Origin: CAYPLH01 sp964411505
GTDB lineage: Bacteria > Bacillota > Clostridia > CAYPLH01 > DUMO01
Assembly (NCBI GenBank): GCA_964411505.1
Contig: CAYPLH010000007.1
Coordinates: 62,001-126,000 of the forward strand
Reading direction: 5' to 3'
Length of the DNA stretch: 64,000 bases
Notes under the pieces: model-generated
The model's input: the letters and a program-made list of their open reading frames with translations, nothing else
Told to the model about the DNA's origin: nothing
Databases searched by the model: none
Made by a program: the position numbers and the translations under genes
Shown: positions 17,876 to 26,005 of the stretch, piece by piece
Layout of the letters: every line of letters begins with the position of its first letter
Numbering within the stretch: the first letter of the stretch is position 1

Positions 17876-18535
17876 TTAACTTCCAAAAAGAATTTTTTCT
17901 GCTTCACGGAAGCCTGATTCCCCCACCTGAAGGATTGGCTTGCCACAGTTATATATGATCTGCCCTAATGAAATCTGACCTAAAGCTATCACATCCACAC
18001 TTTTTGCCAGTTTGTCTATTTCCTTATGTACCAATTCATCATGTGTCTTACGGTCTCCACTCATTAATGCTGCAAAAGCTTCCTCATTTATTGCAGTTTT
18101 TATACTTACAGTTTTATTTAGTTCCTTTGCTGCTTCCTGCAACAATCTTTTGGTTGCTGGTGCACTAGTCGGTACGGTCGCAACGATCCCGATTTTTTCT
18201 CCTTTTTGGACAGCTTCCCAAGCCATAGGCTCGTCAATGTTGAATGCAGGGATGTTCAAGAGCTTTCGGGCAATCCCTGCAGCTTCATTTACAGTTGTGC
18301 ATGTTATCATTACGGCATCGGCTCCCGCATTTTCAGCACAGATTGCATATTGCACAATCCTTCTCAACACATTGGGAGTTGCCTTTCCAGCTTTAAGAGA
18401 TTCCTTCAGCAAGGTATCATCACAATAATTCTGTATTTCAACCCCTGAAGTTTTCTCAAGCCATGGCTTTGCAAAAGGATTTACTACCGACATATGGAAC
18501 CAGTCTACCGTATGAATTAGCGCTAATTGTTTCAT
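17876..18535 (-). CDS. Aspartate/glutamate racemase family protein, lacking the second Cys
   Basis: A 219-residue member of the Asp/Glu/hydantoin racemase superfamily. The first catalytic cysteine region is Cys79 in MITCTTVNEA, and the DEPMAW and TVPTSAPATKRLLQEA elements are typical. Where the second cysteine (LGCT-type motif) is expected, the sequence reads IALGQISLGQ, so no Cys is present. A two-base proton-transfer racemase is therefore doubtful; an isomerase or decarboxylase role is possible. The gene ends 29 bases before the cupin isomerase and starts five bases after the BKACE gene, so the three are tightly linked. Confidence 0.82.
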   Translation of the reverse strand: MKQLALIHTVDWFHMSVVNPFAKPWLEKTSGVEIQNYCDDTLLKESLKAGKATPNVLRRIVQYAICAENAGADAVMITCTTVNEAAGIARKLLNIPAFNIDEPMAWEAVQKGEKIGIVATVPTSAPATKRLLQEAAKELNKTVSIKTAINEEAFAALMSGDRKTHDELVHKEIDKLAKSVDVIALGQISLGQIIYNCGKPILQVGESGFREAEKILFGS

Positions 18536-18540
18536 GCTTA

Positions 18541-19356
18541 TTACCCCATTTCTTCTAATCCTAATATTTTTCTCGCCTCTTTAACTGTTGCTATATCTCT
18601 GCCCATCTCCGTTGCAATGTGAGAAGCTTTCTCCACCAGCTCCACATTGCTTTGGGACTTTACTTTGTTATTCAGCCAGACGCTATCCTCAAAGCCTACC
18701 CGAATATGTCCTCCCATCGCTATAGCACGAGCTATAGGCATAAAGTTTTTGATACCATGCTCTACATAAAGCCATGGAGATTCCTTTGGAATGGAATCTA
18801 CTAGAAGTATTAAATTTTTCAATGTAGCAGGCAAAGCTCCAGGAAAACCGAGTGAAAAGTTATAGTACAACGTGCCGGTGAGCAATCCTTTTTCACCAAG
18901 AGACTTTACATTATTAATCATGCCAGCTTCAAATATGCATAATTCAGGCTTGATTCCTTTATCCAGCATTTTTTTAGCCCAATATACTATATCTTCGGGT
19001 GTGTTTATATATACGCCACCAAAAAAGTTTACCGAACCCATATTAAGTGTTGCCATCTCCACTCCAAGTACGTTTAAAGCTACACATCTATCTTCCGCAT
19101 CCAGTGCGGTCATTCCACCAGTCGATCCCTGAATAATAATGTCACACTTCTCACGGATTAATTGGACTGTCTTCTCAAAGGCTTTCAGTTCACTGGTCTG
19201 GTTGCCCTGTGTGTCTCTTACGTGAAGGTGCACCATTGAAGCTCCCTTTAGATAGGACTGGTGGGTTTCTTCAGCAATCTCCTCTGGAGTAATAGGATTG
19301 TTGTCTCCTTTCCCCCACATCCCTACCGGTGCTACGCAAATAACTAACTTGTGCAT
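18541..19356 (-). CDS. BKACE family beta-keto acid cleavage enzyme (DUF849)
   Basis: The 271-residue protein belongs to the BKACE family typified by 3-keto-5-aminohexanoate cleavage enzyme. These zinc enzymes cleave a beta-keto acid with acetyl-CoA, giving acetoacetate and a CoA thioester. Visible are the metal ligands His43 and His45 in VHLHVRD, the STGGMT and CIFEAGM elements and a late RVGFEDSVW motif containing the third ligand Glu. The length is typical. Family members differ greatly in substrate. Linkage to a racemase-like protein and a sugar isomerase suggests a beta-keto acid formed during sugar-derivative breakdown, but this is inference. Confidence 0.9.
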   Translation of the reverse strand: MHKLVICVAPVGMWGKGDNNPITPEEIAEETHQSYLKGASMVHLHVRDTQGNQTSELKAFEKTVQLIREKCDIIIQGSTGGMTALDAEDRCVALNVLGVEMATLNMGSVNFFGGVYINTPEDIVYWAKKMLDKGIKPELCIFEAGMINNVKSLGEKGLLTGTLYYNFSLGFPGALPATLKNLILLVDSIPKESPWLYVEHGIKNFMPIARAIAMGGHIRVGFEDSVWLNNKVKSQSNVELVEKASHIATEMGRDIATVKEARKILGLEEMG

Positions 19357-19692
19357 ATTTTCTTCCCCATTTCACCTATTATGATACTAATCACCACTTT
19401 TTACCGATTAGTTTCCTTATAGTATTTACAGCCTTCAAATGCATCAATATTCCTGCTGATTCATTCGGTCATGGCTCTAGAAATAAAACTATTCTCTGAT
19501 TCTTCGTTTCTAATGAAAACACTATCTGTTTTTAAATTTTGTATTTATTTATGTTCTTATACAATTAATCACTCCAGATAGATCCATAGTGTCGAGATTC
19601 TAAACGAATTTCGTTCAAAACCATTTATTTCACTGGTTTTCACCAGTTACTTTCACATCCCCCTTTAAATTGGCGTCCTCCAGATGTTGCAT
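19357..19692. other. Intergenic region between PHP/DUF3604-like gene and BKACE gene
   Basis: 336 bases without a convincing gene. Just after the PHP stop, an unsupported 20-codon frame (19692 downward) lacks a ribosome site. I see no clear terminator. The BKACE gene is preceded by a weak AATGGGGAAG site. The break may divide the locus into two transcripts. Confidence 0.5.
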
Positions 19693-21501
19693 CTACAAAA
19701 ACCATATTGGACTTGAGTAGGCTATATGGTTATCTATCTGGACTGCACGCACATACCAGTTGGATGGTTCTTCACAGTTGACATCAAAATACGTGTCGAA
19801 AAGAACGCTTTTAGGTGTGAATCGTTTATATACTTCACCATTCTTATAAATATCTACCACCTTAATTGGGCGTTCACCAGCTAGGGATATATAGATTTGT
19901 TTGTTTTTTTCATTCGCACACACAGAACCCATCAAATATCCGTTAATAGTGAACAACAACCTTATCCTAGCATTGGTAGTACCATAGACGTGTCGTTTTC
20001 TTAAAGCATCAATTATAGCATCTGCTGTTAACTCTCTTGAATAAACTGCTGTCAGACCATTCTGACCAGCATGTCCCTTATGACCGTCAGAGTTGCATGT
20101 AAATCCATAATGATAACCACTCTGGATAAAGTACTTGCCATTTCGATCATTACGGAACTTTTTAATTTCTGCAATTCTTCTTTCAAGAACATCACCATTT
20201 TCATAGCTTCCATGACAGGAATATATCTCTAGGTTAGGCTCAACACCTTCATAAGGACATTTATGCCATTCATTTTCTTTCATATTTCCAGGATTGTGAA
20301 AGTGTGGAATGGTAATATAATTTCTTCCTTTGAAACTATCCCAAAGATCCTTTATGTTTTTAATATCCACAATATCTATATCTTTATATGGAAATGTTTC
20401 ATTTAATATAACAGCAGTATCTCCTCTTTCGCAGCGAAACTCAAAACCCGGAAAAGCGATAAACTCTCCATTTTCCGTACTATTCTCTACTGCACACAAA
20501 GTCTTTTTCCAGTTTTCCTCTCCGATCTTGTTTCTCTCAATATCCCAAGGCTGATGGTGGTCTGTTATTGCCATAAAATCAAGGTTTGCTACATTTTGCG
20601 CAAAGTCAAAAAGCATATCTGGTGTCATCTCTTGCTTTTCCCTTTCTATACAGTCATTGGAATATGATGAATGCGAATGAAGATCACCAAAATATACGTT
20701 GTACCCTTCGAATACATTGAACATACTCGGTGTTTCATAAAGCGGGAGCTTTTTACTGCTGAGCTTTATATGCGGATTTTTCAATTTAAAAACACCATAA
20801 GAATTAATGTCAGCCTCCACATCTTCGTTTACAAAATCACTTATTCTTTGAGTCTGACAAACATTAGCAAAACGATCAAGGATAACAAGTCTTGCTTCAT
20901 CCTTCTTTCTTATCAAACGAAGTGCCTCTGGCTCCCTTGGCAGAATGCGAAACCGAATAGGTATTTCAATATCCGGAACTGGACGGTCATATCCTTTATA
21001 TGATCGTGCATGGTCAGGAAGCCCTTTTGTACCATCTTTAAAATAACGAATATGAACTGTATTATAAAACTCTCTGGATAATACTAGTGAAGAGACCTTC
21101 ATTCCTGTGCCATATCCGTCGCACGTATACCCAATTTTAATTAATATTTCATCATCTTCCCCGGCTTCTCCCTCTAATAGCTCCAAAACGAACATTCTTT
21201 GCGCCATTCCTTTAAATCCGGCCTTGCTCAGGGATGCAAAATCATCTACTTCAATATCCCATATTCTTTTTCTATATCGAATATCCGGATTTGAGCAAAA
21301 TACCTCTGTAAATCCATCAACCTCTTGGTGAAGACAGTTTGGGCGGCTATAACCCAGATAAGCCGGCATATCCAATATAATCCGACTTTTATTTGCACTA
21401 AAATCTGGCCCTGCTACAAGCTTTATCGTCATTTCAACGCTATCGCCAGCCAACACAACGTCAGGAGTAATATCAGCATTTTTAAAATAATTAGTACACA
21501 T
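19693..21501 (-). CDS. PHP-domain / DUF3604-like metal-dependent phosphoesterase-like protein
   Basis: A 602-residue protein. The N-terminal ~260 residues look like beta-sandwich domains of unknown function. A PHP metal centre begins near residue 272 with YFGDLHSHSSYSND, then MAITDHHQ and IPHFHNPG, and later CNSDGHKGHAG. DUF3604 and related PHP proteins share this GDLHxH...TDHH arrangement and are common in carbohydrate loci. The C-terminal domain is again beta-rich (RPIKVVDIYKNGEV). No signal peptide is visible. It overlaps the beta-galactosidase-like gene by 11 bases, so translation is probably coupled. The reaction is unknown; hydrolysis of a phospho- or sulfo-ester is one option. Confidence 0.8.
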   Translation of the reverse strand: MCTNYFKNADITPDVVLAGDSVEMTIKLVAGPDFSANKSRIILDMPAYLGYSRPNCLHQEVDGFTEVFCSNPDIRYRKRIWDIEVDDFASLSKAGFKGMAQRMFVLELLEGEAGEDDEILIKIGYTCDGYGTGMKVSSLVLSREFYNTVHIRYFKDGTKGLPDHARSYKGYDRPVPDIEIPIRFRILPREPEALRLIRKKDEARLVILDRFANVCQTQRISDFVNEDVEADINSYGVFKLKNPHIKLSSKKLPLYETPSMFNVFEGYNVYFGDLHSHSSYSNDCIEREKQEMTPDMLFDFAQNVANLDFMAITDHHQPWDIERNKIGEENWKKTLCAVENSTENGEFIAFPGFEFRCERGDTAVILNETFPYKDIDIVDIKNIKDLWDSFKGRNYITIPHFHNPGNMKENEWHKCPYEGVEPNLEIYSCHGSYENGDVLERRIAEIKKFRNDRNGKYFIQSGYHYGFTCNSDGHKGHAGQNGLTAVYSRELTADAIIDALRKRHVYGTTNARIRLLFTINGYLMGSVCANEKNKQIYISLAGERPIKVVDIYKNGEVYKRFTPKSVLFDTYFDVNCEEPSNWYVRAVQIDNHIAYSSPIWFL

Positions 21502-24500
21502 AGTAAGAATCCCCCAGTTTTATCAATTCAGTAATGGACATTTCTTCTTTAAATATCGGTTTTATTCTAAGCTTGAACGAAATTTCCTGCTGTAGGAGCT
21601 GGTAGCGCGGCAACAGTTCGGGACCGCAGCTTGCGGAGCCTGTGCCACTCATCATGTAGTCAATATTGACAATGGTTTCATTACGTTTTCTAAGCTTATA
21701 GGGGTGGCTTGCCTCTGTGATATCCTCAGGTGTAAAATGGGAGACATTAAATGAAAAATCATCCATACCCAAAAACATGAGCCCCATTCCTTGAAGGTTT
21801 GTAACCTGTGCCCATTCAGTAGAGTAATGACTGCCATTTTCCTGGGGTCTTAAATATTCCTCATGCATGCTGTCTACAAAGCTTACAAACTTGCCTTTTC
21901 TGGTACAATTCCTCTTGTCAATATAACTTTCATGAGGACCGTAACCAAAATACTCAACAAGCTCATTTCCCTGAGGCATACAAAGCTGCAGACCGAATCT
22001 TGGCAGGTACGGCACCCCTTCACGCACCTTTGCCTTTGTTTCCATAATGATATCTCCGGTACCGTATATGTTCCAAATAGCTGTGGCATGTATTAGCGGC
22101 TTTTGTGCATATGCACCTAGTGAAAAGCTTGTGCCTATAGAAATATGTTTTTCATCTTCACTCACAATATCGACCGAGTAAACATGAGTCTGTAGTCGGT
22201 CATAACCTTCTTTTATCCATTTGACTTTTATTTTTCTGTCATTATCCATAGGTGCTCTCCATACATTGAACTTCGGATTTTTGCAAATCATTTTAACTCC
22301 ATTGAATTCAATGTTTGAAAATGAACCATAACATAAATCGAATGAATAATTAAAATCCATACCTGAAACAATCAGCTTCTTATCCTGCTTCAAAACCCTA
22401 ATAGACGGAATATCCGCAAGCTTTATTGCTGTCTTCTCAATCTTGCCGTCAGGGAGTTCAAACTGTTCAAAACCTATTTCATATCCTTTTTCTGCCCAGG
22501 CAGTATCATATTTCTGGCAGTAGGATACTGTCAAAAAGTACCTGCCACCTGCTTGTTTAGGAAATTTGTAAGGTAGAAAAACATTCATCGTCTGGTATGA
22601 CATAAGGTTAATATCATAAATTTCTCCGGTTTCAATAACCTCCCCATCTTTCTCAACCTTCCAGTTGAGCTTAATATGTGACAGATCCTTAAAATCATAC
22701 AAATTTGTAATTCTTATTTCACCTGCAGCAAGGTTAACTGCTTCGGTTTTTACAGGAGCAATAACGTTTTTAAGCTCCAACAATCCAGTATGTGATGTGC
22801 GGTCCGGATAAACAAGACCATCCATACAAAAATTACCATCATTAGGCTCATCGCCGAAGTCTCCACCATAAGCATAGTATTCTAAACCTTCATCTGTGCG
22901 GGTTTTTATAGAATGGTCGCTCCATTCCCATACAAAGCCGCCAGCTAAACGTGGATATTTATAAAATAAGTCCCAGTAGTCCTTAAGATCCCCCGGACTG
23001 TTTCCCATGGCATGGCAGTACTCGCAAATAAGCAGAGGTCGTGTTTCATCAGGATTTTTTAAAAAATCATTTTCTATCCAGTCTATATGAAGATACATCC
23101 TGCTGTACACATCAAGACATGCAGTATCACCTTTTGCATCAACAAGAGAATCATACACTGCTGGTCTAAATGCACTTTCATAATGTATAAGTCGTAAAGC
23201 GTCTCTATTCTTTGTCCATAATGCCATTTTTATGTGGTTTTCTCCATATCCCGATTCATTGCCCAGTGACCACATGACAATACATGGATGATTTTTATCT
23301 CTTTCAACCATCCTTTCCATCCTGTCAAGATACGCTTTCTCAAATTGAGGGTCATTCGACAGGTTATATCCGTTTGTACGGGCAGCCCCATGTGTTTCTA
23401 GGTCTGCCTCATCTATGACGTAGAAGCCCAGTTGATCACACAGCTCCAAAAATCTTGGGTCATTGGGATAGTGGGATGTCCTTATCGAATTGATGTTATG
23501 GCGCTTCATAAGAATAAGATCCTTCTTCATATGATAAAGGGGTATTACGTGACCTAATTCAGGGTGGGACTCATGACGGTTTACTCCTTTAAATTTTATA
23601 GGACGGTCATTTATAAGAATGACGGAATTCTTTACTTCTATTCTGCAGAATCCAACTCTTTGTAGAATTATCTCATCCCCTTGATATAAAAAAAGATTAT
23701 AAAGGTCGGGTATTTCAGCAGACCATAAAGAAGGATTGTTGATATGGAATATAAGCTTCCCACTTTGTAATATACTTATGGATTGGTCATCAAGGATACT
23801 TCCCTCATTATCTTCTAAAACTGCGCGAATGCATAATGCCTCTTTACCAGTTGTTTCAATTTCACACTCTAAGATACCTTTACCAAAATCATCCGACAAG
23901 CTTGTTTTTATAAATATATCTGAAACATGTGATTTTTCCCTGGTTAAGAGAAATACATCCCTAAAAACACCGGAAAGCCTCCACATATCCTGGTCTTCAA
24001 GATAACTTCCGTCACACCACTTGAGCACCATAATAGCAATGCGGTTCTTACCTGGCTTCAGGTATTTTGCAATGTTAAATTCTGAAGTCATATGACTTAC
24101 CTGGCTGTAGCCGGTAAAAGAACCGTTAACCCACAGGTAAAAGCAGGAATTTACTCCTTCAAAAGCGAGGTATGCATCCTTATCTTTAATGTCGCCTATA
24201 TGGAAATCCCGTATATAAAGTCCTGTGGGATTATCGGTGGGTACATAAGGTGGATCAAGAGGATACGGATATTTATGGTTTACATAATTGGGCTTATCAT
24301 ACCCATGCATCTGCCAGTTGGAGGGAACTAAAAGGTTATCCCAATTGCTTGCATTGAAGTTTTCCAGGTAGAAACCATCTTCAACCTCATGGAAGGCTCT
24401 ATGGTACTTGAATTTCCAAACTCCATTTAAGCTTTTGAAAAATTTTGAATGCCCCCTAGCTCCTCTTCTTGCCAAACATTCATTTTCATAAGGAATGAAG

Positions 24501-24571
24501 TATGCATGAGGTTTTTCACAGTTCACATGCAGCACTTCCGGGTTCTCCCAATACTTTTCTACGAAATACAT
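21491..24571 (-). CDS. GH2 beta-galactosidase (LacZ-type)
   Basis: Cytoplasmic exo-glycosidase of family GH2, about 1026 residues, the length of E. coli-type LacZ. Seen in order are the jelly-roll sugar-binding domain (WENPEVLHVNCEKPHAYFIP), the immunoglobulin-like domains, the TIM barrel (NRHESHPELGHVI), the acid/base Glu in MWSLGNESGYGENH near residue 439, the nucleophile in LLICEYCHAMGNSPG near 516 and the C-terminal Bgal_small_N domain (WRAPMDNDR). The start at 24571 matches family members. A longer frame to 24733 runs through a palindromic repeat and is unlikely. Specificity could be beta-galactoside or another beta-glycoside. Confidence 0.92.
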   Translation of the reverse strand: MYFVEKYWENPEVLHVNCEKPHAYFIPYENECLARRGARGHSKFFKSLNGVWKFKYHRAFHEVEDGFYLENFNASNWDNLLVPSNWQMHGYDKPNYVNHKYPYPLDPPYVPTDNPTGLYIRDFHIGDIKDKDAYLAFEGVNSCFYLWVNGSFTGYSQVSHMTSEFNIAKYLKPGKNRIAIMVLKWCDGSYLEDQDMWRLSGVFRDVFLLTREKSHVSDIFIKTSLSDDFGKGILECEIETTGKEALCIRAVLEDNEGSILDDQSISILQSGKLIFHINNPSLWSAEIPDLYNLFLYQGDEIILQRVGFCRIEVKNSVILINDRPIKFKGVNRHESHPELGHVIPLYHMKKDLILMKRHNINSIRTSHYPNDPRFLELCDQLGFYVIDEADLETHGAARTNGYNLSNDPQFEKAYLDRMERMVERDKNHPCIVMWSLGNESGYGENHIKMALWTKNRDALRLIHYESAFRPAVYDSLVDAKGDTACLDVYSRMYLHIDWIENDFLKNPDETRPLLICEYCHAMGNSPGDLKDYWDLFYKYPRLAGGFVWEWSDHSIKTRTDEGLEYYAYGGDFGDEPNDGNFCMDGLVYPDRTSHTGLLELKNVIAPVKTEAVNLAAGEIRITNLYDFKDLSHIKLNWKVEKDGEVIETGEIYDINLMSYQTMNVFLPYKFPKQAGGRYFLTVSYCQKYDTAWAEKGYEIGFEQFELPDGKIEKTAIKLADIPSIRVLKQDKKLIVSGMDFNYSFDLCYGSFSNIEFNGVKMICKNPKFNVWRAPMDNDRKIKVKWIKEGYDRLQTHVYSVDIVSEDEKHISIGTSFSLGAYAQKPLIHATAIWNIYGTGDIIMETKAKVREGVPYLPRFGLQLCMPQGNELVEYFGYGPHESYIDKRNCTRKGKFVSFVDSMHEEYLRPQENGSHYSTEWAQVTNLQGMGLMFLGMDDFSFNVSHFTPEDITEASHPYKLRKRNETIVNIDYMMSGTGSASCGPELLPRYQLLQQEISFKLRIKPIFKEEMSITELIKLGDSYYVY

Positions 24572-24655
24572 ATCATAACCCCAATACTTTTTATTTGCAC
24601 TCGTCTGAGCCCACCGCTTGAAGAAGTGGGGGCATCTTTTCTCATTACTATACAG

Positions 24656-24768
24656 TACTACAGCGTTAATATTTAATTTATCCTTACAGAAATAATGCGT
24701 TAAAGCGTTCGCGGATATTTCTATAAGGCGCATAAATGCGTTAAATATATGAAATTAACGCTGTAGTA
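24656..24768. repeat. 113-bp palindromic element upstream of the GH2 gene
   Basis: TACTACAGCGTTAAT (24656-24670) and its exact reverse complement (24754-24768) bound an internally palindromic segment (AGAAATA ... TATTTCT). The right half recurs in altered form at 31998-32033 upstream of the permease genes. It lies between the Gfo/Idh stop and the GH2 start and resembles a MITE-like insertion or a large mRNA hairpin. Confidence 0.75.
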
Positions 24769-24772
24769 ATAG

Positions 24773-25996
24773 TTACTTTTTTAAAAGGTCTTTCACAAAA
24801 CATGGCTGCTTTTCCTTTATACTTTTATTTGCACAAACACCAATCATTAAAGACTTTGCACCATCATAAGATCCGGCGCACCGACCTAATGGGTCGGGAA
24901 GGCCACTCATAAATAACATTCTCTTTAACGCTTCATCTCCACCACCATGCCCACCAGGAGTCTTTTTTATTCTGTACGTAATAATTTCACCCATTTTATT
25001 ATAAACCTTAATCTCCTTAAACGGGTTTCCCTTTCCTTGCCCGCTATGGGCTTCCTCAGCCTCTATCCTGCCGTCAGTACCGTTTATTGAAATTCTCCAT
25101 CCTTCATAAGGACTGTAGGCTATAAGAGAATATGTAAGTAATGTGCCTTTTGAATATTTGACTGTTACAGACATTGAATCCTCAATATCAATCTTGTCTG
25201 AAAATATACATGAGTCTTTATAATATCCATCCTCTTTTGCTGCTTCAACATACATTCCTTGGTAGCCTGGTTCAGCCACATAATTTTCAAAAAATTCACA
25301 TTCATCGGAAAATTCACATGTGCCACAGCGTTCTCCGCGCTTTTCCCTAGTAGGACCATAAAACCTCAACGTACCGTTAGCATAAACCTCTTCTGGCTCT
25401 TCGTCAAGCCACCAGTTCACAAGATCAAAGTGATGTGTAGATTTATGTACTAGCAGACCGCCTGAATTTTCTTTTCTTCTGTTCCATCTCCTAAAGTAAG
25501 AAGCCCCATGAACCCTGTCTAAAAAGTATTCAAAATCTACGCTTAGTATGCTGCCGATTGAGCCATCCCTTATAAGTTCCTTTATCCTTGATACATACGG
25601 TGAGAACCGCAAGTTAAAAGTAACAGTGACCTTCCTTCCAGTCCTTTTTTCAGCTTCTATAATAGCATTGCATTTTTCCTCATCAGTTGTCATAGGTTTT
25701 TCGGTAATTGCATCACATCCGTATTCAAGTGCTTTTATTATGTATTCATGGTGGCAGCTGTCTATCGTTGCTACAATAACAACATCCGGGGAGGTCTCAT
25801 TCATCATTTTATCAAAGTCAGTATATACTGGAATATTTACATCCACTGTGTCCCTAACATATTCACACCGGGTTCTGTTCGGGTCAAATATCCCCACAAG
25901 CTTTCCTGCATCCCCAATTTCATTCACAATAGGTTTTGCGAACATATTCATTCCTCTTTTACTTGCTCCAGCAAGTACAAACCTTTTCAAATCCAA
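24773..25996 (-). CDS. Gfo/Idh/MocA family NAD(P)-dependent sugar oxidoreductase
   Basis: A 407-residue protein with an N-terminal Rossmann domain and the family EKP motif at 99-101 (AITEKPMTTDEE), then the C-terminal alpha/beta domain with HKSTHHFDLVNWW, which supplies catalytic and substrate residues. These enzymes oxidise or epimerise sugars and inositols. An unusual insert carries Cys224-x2-Cys227-x5-Cys233 (CGTCEFSDEC) and may bind a metal. The start is a TTG behind AAGGAG. It begins nine bases after the esterase-like gene in the same unit. Confidence 0.88.
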   Translation of the reverse strand: MDLKRFVLAGASKRGMNMFAKPIVNEIGDAGKLVGIFDPNRTRCEYVRDTVDVNIPVYTDFDKMMNETSPDVVIVATIDSCHHEYIIKALEYGCDAITEKPMTTDEEKCNAIIEAEKRTGRKVTVTFNLRFSPYVSRIKELIRDGSIGSILSVDFEYFLDRVHGASYFRRWNRRKENSGGLLVHKSTHHFDLVNWWLDEEPEEVYANGTLRFYGPTREKRGERCGTCEFSDECEFFENYVAEPGYQGMYVEAAKEDGYYKDSCIFSDKIDIEDSMSVTVKYSKGTLLTYSLIAYSPYEGWRISINGTDGRIEAEEAHSGQGKGNPFKEIKVYNKMGEIITYRIKKTPGGHGGGDEALKRMLFMSGLPDPLGRCAGSYDGAKSLMIGVCANKSIKEKQPCFVKDLLKK

Positions 25997-26005
25997 TTCA
26001 TCTCC

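Noticed and set aside
24572..24733. 54-residue N-terminal extension of the GH2 enzyme
   Set aside because: The extension covers the palindromic element and has no family similarity; family members begin just before WENPEVLHVN, which fits ATG 24571.
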